Both the position numbers and the translations under genes were made by a program. Source: Volvox africanus (lineage: Eukaryota; Chlorophyta; Chlorophyceae; Chlamydomonadales; Volvocaceae). Taken from it: 64,000 nucleotides of DNA. The stretch covers positions 1,402,001-1,466,000 of the forward strand of contig BSDZ01000010.1 in assembly GCA_030268105.1 (NCBI GenBank). Reading direction: 5' to 3'. Below, piece after piece: positions 1 to 14,300 of this stretch. The notes beneath the pieces were generated by a model. It was not told where the DNA came from. It made no database searches and saw nothing but the letters and a program-made list of their open reading frames with translations. Each line of letters opens with the position of its first letter. Positions within the stretch are counted from its first letter, which is position 1.

Positions 1-2318
1 GGACGGTTGGCGCTCTTTGATTGTTATCGAATTGCTGTAAGGGGAGGACAAGCCGCTGCTGTCACCCGCTGCGTAGACTACTGCTCCATTGATGATTCAG
101 TTTTCAATTCCGGACCGAGATTGGGTCAAGAGGGGGTCAAGAGGGGGTGGGGGAACACGGCCGTCGGGTCACCACACCGCCGGATATCTGAACGGTGGGC
201 GACTGATATGTACGGCAGTAAGTTTTGTTGGTAATAGTAGGCCTTCTCGTTCCAGGGAGGGCTCGGACGCTGATGGCGTCGAGTTTGGGTTTGCTCTCAT
301 GTCCTGGTTTTGGAGCTTCCGACCGGGGTTTTTCGTCATCCTGTAGTTGGAAGTGGGGCGTTGGCAGGGAGTCCTCCCTGGAGAGGTTTGGGGGGTTCAT
401 ATCTGGAAGAAACTGCGTTGTTGGATAAGTAGTTGTACTCACTGGCCCTCAATGGGTCCGGTGCATTCTTCACACCGGTGCCTATGCTTCGTATGCGTAT
501 GGAGACGCCTCAGGCGGTGCCAGGATGTGACAGTGTCACAGGCCGTTGTTATTTATTGATAGCCGGGACGAACTGCTATTTATGTCATGTTATATTTTTG
601 CTGCCTTTGCCAGCTTTTGTTGCTTTCGTTTTCAGGTTGTCGGTCGTCGTTAGTCCCACGCCCACTTGTACCATTCTTACAATGGCCAGGGCCTACCGGC
701 GGCCTTCGCTGCCAAGACTAAGGGGCGTCTCGTATCGCTCGAGCCAAGGATGGTCAGGTCTGGTGACCGCCCAGCGCACGTAAAGGAACGGGTCTTACTG
801 TCGGGGGACTGTGTGGCGTTTTGACAATCGAATGGCGTTTTGACACCATCGTTGCTTATGTTATTATGATTGCCAATGCTGGAGATGACTTCCGCAAATA
901 GCGGGCCGCGGGTAGAAGTGTTGGAGCAGCTGGAAGTGGCTTCGTTGCCTCTTTTGACACCTTTGGTAAACTTTACGTTATTGGCTTTGATTCAGTGAGA
1001 TCGCGGAAGTGTCGGCGTGGGGCAGTGAAATGTGAAATGCATCTGATGCCTGGACGGATATTGTGTGAAGCAATGAAGGTGGTTTGTTACATGGCAAACG
1101 GTCGGAAGAGAGGCCGTGGGAGGAGTTGATGGTCATTGACGCCACGAGAAGAGGAGTGCTGATTGCGACGGATCGCATCCAAGGGTGCGTGTATGGGAGC
1201 TGTACCCCGCCAGGGCCTGCGGATCCTGCGATGCGCAGCTTGAACAATGAGCGTCCATGTGCTAACCGTGCGCTGGTAACTGATTGAAATCGTCGGAGCG
1301 CCAATTTGGTGGCCAGCGGAAAAGCTAGGTTAGACAATATTGCGGGGTCATTCAGTGGGCGTATTTGTGAATGAAAATTAGTCATTGCGAGCATTAGTCA
1401 GCTGCAAAGCATCAAGGTTACTGGTTCAATTCATGCCGAGGTGATGTTGTAGGATTTAGGGCTAGGATGAACCAGTTGTGAAGTTGTAACGTATCGGCGC
1501 GTCTTCATCCCTGTCCACTGGAGTACCGTTGCACACTGCATCGAAGTTGCGTCAAAGGCTATTGCACCGGCACCTCAACAAACCATCAGTGGAATAAAGA
1601 AACTCGTTGAGCTGCCGTCTTCAACTCGCGTGCAGAGTGCACCCTGCAGTTCTGGTTAATGGACATCACAGGGTCTTACACTGTTTTGCAACCGCGAGCT
1701 TCTCCTACGAGCTGCCTAGGATTTGGTGCTCAAGACGAAATACCACGTCCTCTGTGGACACGACTACGTTATGCACGAATTTCGCAGTCATGCAGCCCCA
1801 GCCCAGGAGTGAAGACACCATTATTTAAACAAGCACGCCTAACTGGGCCCTGTCATCTTCGGTTGGAAGTTATCCTAGTAATGTAAACATAATTACATAA
1901 CAGCTCAAAGAGCCGCGCAACCTTTCCTTCCTTTTCATAAGACACCGTCCCCCTACCCTATCACTGACAAGCTGCCATCGGCAACCACAACGTACATTGA
2001 TCCAAACTGCATGTCTATGCCTGCCGACGACACAGGTTGGAAACTAAGACTGATCTGCCTGATCGTCCCGTCGTACAATCGAGCATGCCATCGTGTCACG
2101 TCATCCGATAGTCACCCACCAGGCCACGTTGTGACCGGCCTAAAATGCTCCTGCCGAGGCGCGCCCTAGCATAAATGGATCTGCGCCAATCAATGCACAC
2201 GCAAACATGCCAATCCGGTAATCCGTCGCTCCACTCCGCCTTTACTTGCGTCCCTCCCTGCACGCTACAGATCCTCTTGCAAGAGCCTTGGAAAAATGCC
2301 ACAAGCGACGCCTTAGGC
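1..2318. other. Gene-free stretch downstream of TM9SF
   Basis: I see no supported gene here. All open frames are short and none resembles a family I know. The right end should contain the 3' UTR of the minus-strand TM9SF gene. No tRNA-like fold or tandem array stood out on reading. Confidence 0.5.
1893..1897 (-). terminator. Candidate TGTAA polyadenylation signal of TM9SF gene
   Basis: TTACA on the plus strand reads TGTAA on the minus strand, about 420 nt beyond the TM9SF stop. TGTAA is the usual volvocine poly(A) signal. The pentamer is short enough to occur by chance, so this is only a candidate. Confidence 0.35.
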
Positions 2319-5029
2319 TTATTCGCATTTAATGGCGCGGTAAATGTGCCGGATGAACATGAGTGACGCCCGCCAGCCGACGGTGCCCAGCATCAGGAAG
2401 AAGCCGTAGCAAACCATCAGCATGTAACCGAAGAAGAACGACGTCTGCATAAAGCCGCTCATGTCGGAACGGGCGTAGTAATAGTAGAAGCAGTAGCAAT
2501 ACACAAAGATGCCTGTAGAGCCTCCACACAAGAACGAGCGCCACCACCATTGGTGGTCCTCAACCGCCAGCTGGAAGTATGTAAGCGCAATGGTAATAAA
2601 CGCAGTAACAATAATGAGGATGACATACACAATGGCAAGGATAGACCAGATGATGTAGACCTTGTGCCCCCAGACACTTGCGAAGATGTAGTACAGCTCC
2701 ACGTAAATGGCAGAGAAAGGAAGGAAACCGGCCATAATCATTTGGGGAACTGTCGTGCGGTACCATGGCAGCTGAGGAATCTCACGCGGGTACTTGTTCG
2801 TGCGGCAGGGAGCAAAGAACTCGGCACTGCGGCAAGGGCACAGCATGACATCGTATGGGTGCCCCGGAGCAAACATACCGGGGCTAGGTATTGCACCAAA
2901 ACAATACACGTGCCGTGCGTCCAAATACAACTGCATTGAGACATAACAGATTCCTACGACGACGGGATTGTCGGCAGACTACTGCCATTGAGGATGGTCC
3001 GCATGGACAAAGCTTACCGGTTGTTCTTGCCCGCAATGCCTCCAAAGACCGTCAGGGGAATCGTCACCAAGCTCCAAATCAGGCACATAATAACAATGGT
3101 GCCGAAAGGCAGAGCTGCAGTCGACTGTGGGAGGAAGAGCGTCCCCGAACATACACAATTCAGATAGGACTCGAAAGGTAAAACAGCACCCATGCGTGCA
3201 TCATCCCCAGCTGGGCCGTGCAATGAATTAATATCACAGAGGATAAACATACCTACGGGCACGAATAATATGAGATCACATACATCATGCGCACACATCG
3301 GGCACTACGTAGAGGGTGTCCTGTTGATCCCTTGCACACTCTCGTGCACACGGAGTACATCTTCCCGCACTCACCCGATAAAAGATCGCCACGGTATTCA
3401 AGAAGGCGAACATAATCAGGAAAGGGCCGCAGAAGACAAAGCAGGTCAACAGGATGTTCCGAACCCACAGCTCGCCCTCCATCTGCTTATAGTACGAGGA
3501 CGCTATGAAGCCCGCAATACACGCCGTCAGTGCATAGAGGACAATAAGCGCAGTGTACAATGCGCCACGGTTGTAAGGATAGAAGACCCCCACAAGCGCC
3601 AGCACAAAGATGAACAGCGCCAAGTAGAAGAGCTGCAGCCAGAATGATCGGCAGAGTTGGGCTCAGTGAACTCAGCCTATACCACCGAAATACTGGGGCA
3701 GGGAGACACTGCAATGCAGGGTGCCAGATCAAGCACCAACTTCAGATTGCTCACCTGGGTGCCGGTGCCCACAAACGCGCAGAACAGGTTCTTTTGAGGA
3801 GGGAAGCGGAAGACGTCGCCATGTATGTACTTCCAGCCAGACTCCTCTTCGTCCAGGGCAGCTGTGTCCAAGGGTGGGCAATGACACAGCTCAGCACAAA
3901 CAAACAGTCAATCTTGCCCTGACTACGCGTCCCACTTACGATCATCCTTGTTGTACTTAATAAAGTCCGCCTTTAGCACACGCATCAGAATGGTTGCCAG
4001 GAAGCCCGTAAGAAGCAGTACGGTGACGCAAGAATTGATGATGGAGAACCAGTGAATCTGCAGCGGCAAAGGGCCCCGAGGACAGCGGTTGATGGAGGAA
4101 CCCCATATATCCAAGCCTGCCCCACCGCCTCATATGGGCCCCAAGGCACACCTCCAAGTGAACAGGGTTCAGGGGGAAACGCTCATAGCGCTGGAGACGC
4201 TGCTCGAACTTTGTCGCCGTGGGGGTCCACTTTACGGAGTAAGTGAACCGGGCCTTCACAGTGCCAGACACATTTTCCGAAATGTTGACGGCTTCCTGGG
4301 GGTCTGTTGAGACGCTGATCTCAATGACGCGGTCATCGTGATACTTGATGTCGAAGTCAATGTGCGTAAAGAGGAAGTACTTGTATTCTGTCACACCGCC
4401 TGGTTTGAACAGCTTCTCCATTCTGCCGATGAAGCCCCACACCGGCAGATCATCATAATACATTTGAAAGTACCAGTCCTCCTTCACCGCCTGTACGCGA
4501 CGGCCATACGTCAATCCCTTGGCGGAAACCCGAGCCAGCACAGCCGCAAGACCACACCTTGCGGAACTTTGCTAGATGCTCAGCATCAAGCAAGGACTCG
4601 CATACAAGCTCCCGCTGGCGATTCTTACGGAACTGCAGCTGGTAAGGCGTGCTGGCCATGCGATTTGCATCCACCACTTCGCCCATGCCCAGGAGTTTGT
4701 GCTTTACCCCCTCCCTGGGCTGGCAATAAGGCAGACTGTAATATTCATACGTCTCGCTGCATCCACGAGCAGGCAATCCGTCAGTTTGCGTGGCTGTTGT
4801 GCCAATTCATCAATGCGCTGAACTATTAGTTGGACCGCCCTCCTCACCTTGGGTTGGTAAATGGGCCAACTTTGCTGGCCCACAAGGGGACTGGATCATC
4901 AACCTTATACTTATGGTCTTTTTCGCTCAAGAGCTGGCGTCCCACCACTACCTCAGTCGCCGAGGGAATACGCACTGCAGCACCAAACTGCAGCAGCGCT
5001 AATATTACCAAAGCTAATAGCTGATTCAT
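2319..5029 (-). CDS. Transmembrane 9 superfamily protein (nonaspanin, EMP70 family)
   Basis: Eight exons join in frame: 5029-4848, 4756-4558, 4490-4152, 4057-3940, 3861-3755, 3632-3375, 3124-3018 and 2826-2319, giving 605 residues, normal for TM9SF proteins. Residues 1-18 form a hydrophobic signal peptide. The lumenal domain follows, with the family motifs [11 protein letters not shown] and [12 protein letters not shown]. Then comes the multi-helix membrane domain, with [29 protein letters not shown] and [11 protein letters not shown]. The protein ends in IKCE, close to the C-terminal KxD/E signal that retains nonaspanins in the Golgi through COPI. Family members sit in Golgi and endosomal membranes and have been linked to sorting of membrane proteins and to adhesion. 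The ATG at 5029 is chosen because the signal peptide starts there. The gene is divergent from TRAPPC8 and looks intact. Confidence 0.96.
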
Positions 5030-5370
5030 GGTACCAATTGCACTAGGTTGTTGTGCAGGTCACCAAGATCGCCGCGGCTCAGGACGCGAATAGCTGCATA
5101 GGTACTGTCCAAATGTTGTTTTACAACACACCGTTGATAGAGAAGTAAGAACGTACTGTATATGTATGTAAGTTTGCGCGAGATGCGACGTCTGCACGAC
5201 ACAGTCCTGTCCCCGTCAAGCAAGCAATCCCGGTTCAGTCATCCTGCAACACAAACAATTTCATTTATCCGGTTCTATACTCAACTCGACAGTCTACACA
5301 TGTGGGTATGACTTTCGCGTCAAAGCTTTACGCCATCAACAGAGGCTGGGATGTCACGTAAAGGCTAGGC
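5030..5370. promoter_or_regulatory. Shared divergent promoter region, TM9SF / TRAPPC8
   Basis: These 341 bp separate the start codons of two head-to-head genes, so both 5' UTRs and both promoters must lie here. No clear TATA box or other element is recognised. The short spacing raises the possibility of shared regulation, which is inference. Confidence 0.5.
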
Positions 5371-8300
5371 ATGGACATAAGACCTTGGCTCCATGAGTTA
5401 TATGCACCTTCCATCCTAGTAGCGGCAACGCCAGCTGCGGACGCAGTGTTGCAGGTCAAGAATGGGTTGAGCCTAGTTGACCTACTGCGCCCATACAGCA
5501 ATGTCTACCAACTAAACGGTGAGGAAAGGGGTCATGAATCACATGAGGCACTCGTGGTTGTGCTTCCCCTGGAAGAAACCGCGTCACCTTCCCTGAACAC
5601 CCCCGCGTGGGTATTTTAGCAAGTGGAGTGCAGCGAGCCATCCCTAACGACCCTGCGGCGCAGTGCCCGTGCGTGTTGGGGAGGCATCGGTGCGTGTACA
5701 GGATCTACGTATCCGTTTCTACGATGCCGCCACCTTGTACCAACCGCCACCGGAGGTACGATCACGCAACAATTCACACGTCACACTTGGTATATGTAGT
5801 AGACGCGTTGACTTTCCACGGCTACTCAGCTGTGTATATGCTATTTCCGCCAGCATTGCCGGATAATGTAGCCTTGGCCCGCTGCGTGCTTTTAACAAGC
5901 GGCTGCATCGGTATCCCTGCGCCGGCTTTTGAGCTTTCCCTGTCCAAATGACCAGGATGGGTTTTGCTCTAGTCATGAGTCAGCGTCAGCGGACGTCCCC
6001 GTATCCAGCGAGCTTTCACCTGACCCCTGCTGGTGGTTCATCCCTAGCACCTGCTCTGTCATGCATTTGGGTTCATAGTTTACCTGGCATGAATTCTCGT
6101 TGTAGGCCATCGAGGATCAGCTCCAGGAGGTACTCAAAGCTGCGGCGCAGCGCCATGCACGTCTAGAGCCCGTTCCGGACCTGCTGCAGCGCTTCATGTC
6201 AGGTGGGCCGCTCGGGCTGGCCCGGGTGTTGGTCAGTCCTGTGGCAAGAGCTCGATTAATGAGACCGCAACAAGTCGTGGATGGAATCTATGGAATAAGT
6301 ACTTCCAGTGACCGCTATGCACTGGCAATCGATGCGTACGTTTTCCCAGCCCTCCCTCGTATACGTGATGTCCCACCCATCCATCCATACAGACAACCCG
6401 CCCGACATGCGCGACCTGACACCGTGGTTCACGGCATATCGCTCGGAGTTTTTGCGGCTGCTGAGGTTTGGGGACCATGAAACTCTGGACTATCCCGTCG
6501 CATGTGAGCTCGGGCCATGTGCAGCTTTACGCTGTGCATACTGGCGGGGGCTGAAGGGCAGCATAATTGCTAGTAGAAAGCATCTGCACGTTTGCACACG
6601 CGTCTACAAGGTGGCCGTGTCTAGAGGGTGAGGGTGGTCGAGGTTCGAGGGAAGGCCCCTGGGCTGGGAGCGCTTTTGAAAGCCGCGGCCTTGCTGAGCG
6701 GTAACATTGAAGGCGCAGACTAGACCATTCGAGAGAGGTGTGGTTCCAACATGACCGTTATTGCCGAGCAGACGCTAGACATGGCATCTCCAGCAGGAGC
6801 TTCATAGCGGCCCGTTCCCAACAACCGATGAGTATTGTGCTGATATTGACCCCGTCACCGTGGCCTTATCTTTCTGTCATCCTGTGGTTTATTTGTGCCA
6901 TGCATGCAAAACCCAGGTGTATACGCAATCCCAGCGGACGTGGTGAACCCCGCGTCCCATTTCGATACGCTGGTGGCGCAACTGGTGATGCCGCCGCTGA
7001 TGCAGCAGGACATCATGTATACGGTGCGCGATAAGGACTTCCCGCGCCACTACCTTCTGTTGCTGGACATGGCGGCCGGTATGAGCGAGAAGCGGTACGG
7101 TGAACGCGAGGCTGCGCTTCATGTGGACGCACAATGCGTATTAGACAAGGATCTCTGTTTAAGGGGGGCCGTGCATGTGCCTTTGTGCCGCCGCGATTCC
7201 AAAACGTACTTATTTAATGTTGGAACTGGGATTCTTATTCATTTGCTAATTGGCTTGGGAGTAGTGGTGCAGGAGCGTATCGTCCCTAGTCAGCGCATTC
7301 CCTGGATGCTTCTCTTCAACCATTGCGGACAGGGCCTTGGAGAACCTGGCGGCGATTCGGCGTCTTTACGGTGAAGCCCATTGCTCGCTTTTACGGGTCA
7401 ATTCCGGCAACGGTACGCGGGACGCGGGAGCACTATGAAGGGTAAAAAGGAGATCACGACAATGGGGATGGTGTGATACCAAATATTGAGGGCTATGGAC
7501 CTTGGTGTGTTCCCTGGTCCTGGTCACCGGGTCGTAAGGGTCTTGGGCGTGAGGGACTTGTCCCGACGCCTCATGCTGCTAGTGCACAATTGGTAGCTTC
7601 CATGCGGTGTCATGCTCTATCTCGCCGCTAACTGGCTGGTTAGCCACGCTCCTTAGGTGACCGGGCACATAGCGGTGCGGCCGTGGACTTCTTCGCCCGG
7701 TACCAGCACACCTGCTTACCCAGCGGTGGCGCTGGGGAGCCCTTTGCGCGACCGCCAACACCCTCTGGAGGCGTGGGGGCATACCTGACTGTTCAGGTAG
7801 GGTGATGCGATTAAAGACTAAAGGAACGCATGGCTGGTATGCCAAGGTTTTTAGTTAGGTTAGGTTGTAGTTCAGAAGCTTGGACTATTCAGGGTGGGCT
7901 TCAATTGTTTTTGACAGTTTCAATTACAATCGCCGCAGGATCTGGATGCGGTTGGGGCTTTTGTTCGTGACTTTGTGTCACGGACGTTGCTTCCCAAACT
8001 TGAGGAGCGGATCGGGCGGCTGAACGCCTCCATCACTGCAACCCGCCGCGGCCTGCGCAATCGACTCAACCGCTTTTGGAAGGGCACTGCAGAAGATCGA
8101 CAGACTGACAGGTAAGCAGCAGTACGCGCATATTTCCGGTCGGTAGGCCGTGTATGCACACGAACATAAAGGATGGCCGTGCCATGTCGGGTAAAAAAAT
8201 GAAGGCGCGATAACTTTCGTCAAGACACGACTTGGGTTGTTGTCATTGGATCAGCTGTGTGCCGCTTTATATCCATGACCCTGTTACATTGACGTCCTTG

Positions 8301-11300
8301 GCCTTTGATTGACTTCCCACGGTGACTCATCTGTTCAAAAGACTTAGCCATGCACCCTCTTGGCATACCGCAATGTGTGAAATCTCAGAAGCGTACTCCA
8401 CTCAGACCAATAGCGTTGCTCGTATTATGTTCCCGGCCCGTATTATGTTCTTGTCCCAGGCCGTATCCTTGGCACAGCGTGGAAGGTCAGATGCGGCAGC
8501 TGGGAGACCTGGCCTTTCTCATGCGTCAGTACGCATTTGCGGAGTCGACGTACCGTCTGGCTGCGCAGGTGAGGTGCTATGTGTATGTGTGGCGCTGAAG
8601 TGTCAGCATGGTGGCGGTCCTTCCTGTACCTAACCCCTTTGATGTTGTTGCTTTTAAGCTACAGCCGCGGCCAATGAATCGCCCGCATTGAAAATCGTGA
8701 CCTGTACAGTGCGGGACTCCGTATCGCTATTATAGCGAGGCTCAGATGAGGTCCTCTTCCTGGGGACCTGTAACTGGTGACACTTGCTCTGCCTGCCTTT
8801 TGGACGCAGGACTACTTAGCAGAGGGTAACAGCAAGTGGTATGCGGGTGTGGAGGTAAGGTATCTCAGTTTAGGTCAGAAGGCATCTGGGACTGCATCCG
8901 GGACTGGGTTATGGACCACATGGTGCATACTCCACGCTGTCGTTGTTGTCGATTCACTGCCATGTTCGTGCCAGGCAGAGTTAGGGGATTAATGGTACAC
9001 ACCCCGCCCGCGGCGGCAGTTAAAGTTAAATTTGTTATGTTAGCGATGTTTCGATTGTTGTGTGTGATTTCCCGTCATCGTTGCCGCTCCCGGACCGATA
9101 CAGGAGATGATTGGCTTGTGCACAGTGCTCGGGGAGCCCGCGGACCCCATCGCTGCCGTGCTACTTCAGAATGACCCCATGAAGTACTTCATGCGTGCTC
9201 ATGAGAACTACATCAAGCCGCCTGCGGCCGTGCTTGCTGCCGCAACGGTGGCTGTGACGTCGACCAACGGCCTGGGTGGTCCCACTGCAGCAGTGCCCTC
9301 CCCACCAGCCTCGGCAGTGGCGGCCAGCAAGATCGGACGTATGCTGGCAACACGGGTAATCCTGTTGGGCACAGCAGTGCAAACTGCAGCAGGGAGGCAC
9401 CGCGCCACCAGCGACGCGCTGATGCGGGCCCAGTCGGAGGAGGAGAACGCGCGGGCAGGGTTGCTGCTGGAACAGGTACATATAGCAGACTTCCTGGGAC
9501 GTGCTCCATTTCACGGGACAAGCTCCGTGTGTTTGGTGCTGATGCAAGACGTCGCCCTCTGGGTTTTTGCATGCGTTGGCCTGCAGTCGCCAGAGGTGTG
9601 AAAATGAAATGCTTAACCTTCGGCCTTGTATCCCTTCCCGCACCCGCCAGTCGGCCTACTCAATGCTGTCCGTGCATCCGCCGTTGGTGCGCAAGTTCGC
9701 GTTCCAGATGGTGCTCGCCGGCATTCGGTACATCTGCTGCGGCCAGAAGCGGATTGCCATTCATGCCTACCGCCAGGTGACTGGGGAACGAACATCTGAG
9801 CTGCGGCCGGATCTTGGGCAGAAAATCTCCGCAGGACTTGAACATAGATCGATTGCCTTGCCATATGATGTTTCGCCACAACCACGGCGGTTCCGCACAT
9901 CTGCCGAACACGGGGCTCAGGGTTGGGCCAAAACGTGGTTGCTTACCCTATTTTCCGGTCGCTCCGTCCCTTGTCTGCTCCACCAAGGTGCTGGCGCTGT
10001 ACCTTGGGAAGAAATGGAAATACATCGAGGAGCACTTGCACGCCGTGCTTGGAGTTCAGTGCGTGGAGGTATGCTGCGTGCCCGACAGGGCTCTGCATTC
10101 TGTGCGCCGCGGTTTATTGCACATCTTAGTGGGTGGGTACTACGGCAGCAGGGTGCTGTTGTTCGTGATACGGAAACAAGCGTCAATTTGAGCCATCCCT
10201 GTCTCATGCGATAGCTGCAGTAGTGTAGTTCCTCCCCTGGTCACTGCTATGGAAGGCACTGCCATTATTTTGCTGCTTTTTGGTACCATAAAATCGGTAA
10301 CGGTATCACTTCAGCTCCATGCCTCTCGTTTTGCAGTATGGCGACAACGAACGGGCGCTGTGGCACTTTTGTTCCTTACTTGACTGTGCACATCGCCCGG
10401 CGGCTCAGCAGCACAACAACGTTGGGCAGTTCCTTAACCTGCTCTCTGGGATACGAGACCAGCTAGCGATTACACAGGTGTGGGTAGTCTGGAGGTAGCC
10501 TGCGCTGCTCTGCTCAGTTGTGCTCACCCATGTGGCCGTAAGGGTAAGGGTACGTGCCACATTAAACAAGGGAATTCTTACTGTCGCGCGTGCAACTACG
10601 CGTTGTAGAGGTTATTAGCTAATTGAACACATGTTCCACCCTGGCGGCGTAGGATGGCGCAAACCTCGTCGACCGGCTGCCACTGCCGGTCATTAATCGC
10701 CACGACGTGCGGGTGCTGTCCAGCGACGCGGCTTGTTACGCTGGGCCGTCGGCAAGGACGGTGAGTCTCTGTCCGAGAAAGGGACACTTATGACCACCTC
10801 GCAATAATCTTTGTACAGTAAGCGCGGCTTTGTAGCTGGTAGCAACGTGTTGTTCATGTACTTCTACATCTCCAGGTGCCGGACAGCACCTGGGTGAAGA
10901 TGGAGGCGTGCTGTACCAGTGGCTCCAACAACTGGCTTGTGGACGGAGGCACCAAGCAGGAGCGTGATGTGAGTCATTCACCGCTGTTAAAAATGGGCAT
11001 GCCTTGGTTTGAAGCTGAGTTTCGTATCCTTAAGTACACTTCTGATTGGAACACGACCTAAAATCTCTGCAATCCGCTACAATCGTCTGCTCGTACAAGT
11101 TTATTGTTGTAACTGCCGGGCTTGCCGCTGCTGGCACGCTGCTATCTTGGTTTCTGTGATGACAGTCAGTATGGAAATATTACGAAACTGTGTGAGCGTT
11201 TCTGCGCCTGCAGCGTCTCGTTCGTCTTAAAGCCAGCATTTCCATCACCAGCCTTCTACCCTTTCGTTACACGAAAATGCGAAACGTTATTGTGCCGCAC

Positions 11301-14300
11301 CCTGGCCGTACACCCGTAAACCCTTCCGTCTAGCACGAGGAGTACTCCATGTGCGTATGCGGCGAGGAGGTGGGCGTGCAGGTGGAGTTCCGCAACCCTC
11401 TTGCAGTCAAGCTCAAGGTGAGGGTGACCTGACCATGATGCGTGCAGCCCGGCCATAGAAGCGATCGTCACATCAACGTAACCACCGGTGTAGCATGGGT
11501 ACGGTTGACGCTGCTATGCTGCTTTCCTCTCACGTCTCGTGACGTCTTACGATCCCAAACCCGTTGCCAGATGCTTCTGATGGTTTGGTGTGCGTGCATG
11601 TACGATGTGAGGTGTCCGTGTGAACTCGTTCAAGTGATTACTCGCGTGTGTCCAACTCCGGAAGCTCGAGGGGGCCTTCGTTTTCAGAAGAGAGTTTTCA
11701 GGACCACCATGCAAGTTCGAAAAACAAGAAGTTCGATTCTGAGACACTTACTGGACCATCCTGTCCTTTCTCTCCTCCCCGAATTCCAAAATAATGCTTA
11801 CCGCTGGTACCAGTCATACCCTTTTGGCCTTGAACAGTATGTCGTTTAGGCCACGGCAGTCCGTACCTTCTTGCATCCCGCCAAGGTGTTCAAGGTGCAC
11901 CTAAATGTGATTCTCTTTGGCGTCGACCATATTTGACACGATTTCCAGGTCACGAATGTTCGGCTCATCTGCTCATTCACACCCGAGGGCGATGCTGGGA
12001 CGTCAGAATCCAGGACGGCAGCACCCGGGGACGCAGGGCAGCAGGCGGCCACGGCGAAATCTGGTGGCGCCGTCAGCAGCGTGGTGCTGATGGACAGTGC
12101 CCACCCATTGCTACCTGGCCAATCGCCTGCGGCTCTTACCTCTCAGCCGGGCAGCGAGTTTGTAAGTCCCAGTGAGAAGATAGTGGACAGCGTGAGGCTG
12201 CGCAATGTGGTGTTCGTCCGTCATCTGATGCAGAGTCTGATGAGCGTGCCCATCGGCGCGGCCATCTTGCTTTAGCGCCACAGTTTGACGTGCTAGGCGG
12301 GTTGGTTCTTGGGCACCCAGCTGTTAGCCTATCCTACAGCCCGTATCCATTTAACCAGGACGTGTGGTGGCCCTGTATAGACTCCACAATGCTGATGACT
12401 AGAACCGTTTATTAACTGACACCCTTTTTTAACCCTTTATTAGCTGGCCTCTTCTGTTTTTGCCGCCTCTTGTGTTTCGCCTCTCCTTTCTGTTTCGCCT
12501 CGCTTCTCCTTCTGTTTCGCCTCACCTCACCTTTCACCTCACCTCGCCTCAGATCACCATCTCGGAGGCGCAACTGACGCTGCATCCCGGCGAGGCCATG
12601 GTGGAGGTGCTGCGGGTGCTGCCGCATGCGCCCGGCTGGTTACGGATCACTGGCGTTACGTGGACGTTGAATGGCGTGGCGCATGGCAGGATCACCTTCG
12701 ACGTTAAGGGCCGCCGCCGGAAGCGGCCCAAGGGCACAAGGTCCGTGCGTCGTGCGTGATGTGGCGACCGACCACATCGGTCTGGCTGATTATGCGCTTC
12801 GAATTGGGTCCTGTTCGTAATCTGCACGCACGCCAATCGGCTCCAGTTGCGGTCCCTGTTGCCGTCCTTGTGGCTCACCCCTCGCAGGCCTGGGCAGCTG
12901 AAGCATTATCCGCCTCACCGGCGACTGCTTTTCCAGGTGGTGCCTGCCATGCCCCGCCTGGAGCTGATATCGGACCCACTGCCGGCTGCGCTGTATTCGG
13001 GGGAGCTGTGTCGGTGGGTTTGCCATAAGGACTGGTTGGTCACTAGCCCCGTTTAAATGCTCCCCATTGCATTTGTGCCATCTGGTCTTCTGGCCACCAC
13101 CACGTGGCTTTGGCGTCTTCAGTCTGTGTCAGGATCGTCCCTCGGATACTGTTCTGCATCTCTGGTCCAGGAAGTTTTCCCATGCGCCCATGGCCTCATG
13201 CAGTGTCCTCACCATGATAAGGGCACACCCCATAACCTGCCGTTACTTCTGTCGACCACCTGGCTACGGTCTGGCCCGCCCATATGCACTGAACTTGCTC
13301 TTCTTCGGAACGTTGACGCATTATTTATGCAGGGTGATGATGCGCATCCGGAACAGCGGCGGGCTGCCGCTACGGTCTTTGGCTCTGGTGGTCGGCCATC
13401 CAGAGGCGGTATGTCCTGCAACAGACGCCAGTAAAGACAAGCCGCTGATGGAAAGCCTAACGGGTACGGGGTTTGGGTGGTTTGAGGCAGACACAGCCCA
13501 AGTCGTCAAGTAACACTACATCACATACTTGCCGTGGTTTCAAGGAAAAATGAAAGACGTATCATTTTCATCACCGCGTCAGTGCGCAGTACGTGCCGGT
13601 TTTAACTGTAGGCAGTGCGCCGCTAGGCAACTCTTCGCCCGGCGGCCAAGGGCGCTCAGAAGGACAAAGCTGTTCTGCGGACCCCAACTGAGTCCCCTTG
13701 CCCCTTCCCGGCGGTTTCTCAATTCTGGCTGAGCCCCCAGACCCGCGGGAGGTGGTCCAGCTCAGCAAGGTGCCCCCTTCCCTGCGCGGCAGCCTGCAAC
13801 TCTATCGCTTGTGGCCTGGCCGGGAGCTGGCGCCGGGCGAAGTACTGGAATGGCCGTTATGGTTGCATCCGCGTGGCATCGGGACGTTAAAGCTGCCGAT
13901 GGTGTGGTACGGCGAGCCCGCGGTGAGCCCAAATGGACTTGGCACCGGCTTGAAGAGCCGCGCGTATGGTTTATCACAACCCTTGTATGTGTAGAGAGGC
14001 GCTAATTCTCAGGAAGACATCCCGGGCCAGGCCATCGGGCCGCTTCAACTTTTTCCTGTAGCGCCTTACTTGGCGAGCTTGATTTACGATTCAAGATGTC
14101 AGTTGCGCTGTTAAGTAGCCAGGTCCTGCGCTCGCAGTCCGCTGCGCGGTCTCCAGCATTGCCACTGCAGCTGCCTTAACCGTTGTTGCTGCTCTGGTCC
14201 CCCACGGCAGGTTTCGGGCGCTAAGGGTAGCATGCGCTACCGCACGCTCCGTGTTAGCGGAAGTGTTTCCGTGCAGCCATTATTGGCGGCGCGGCCTACG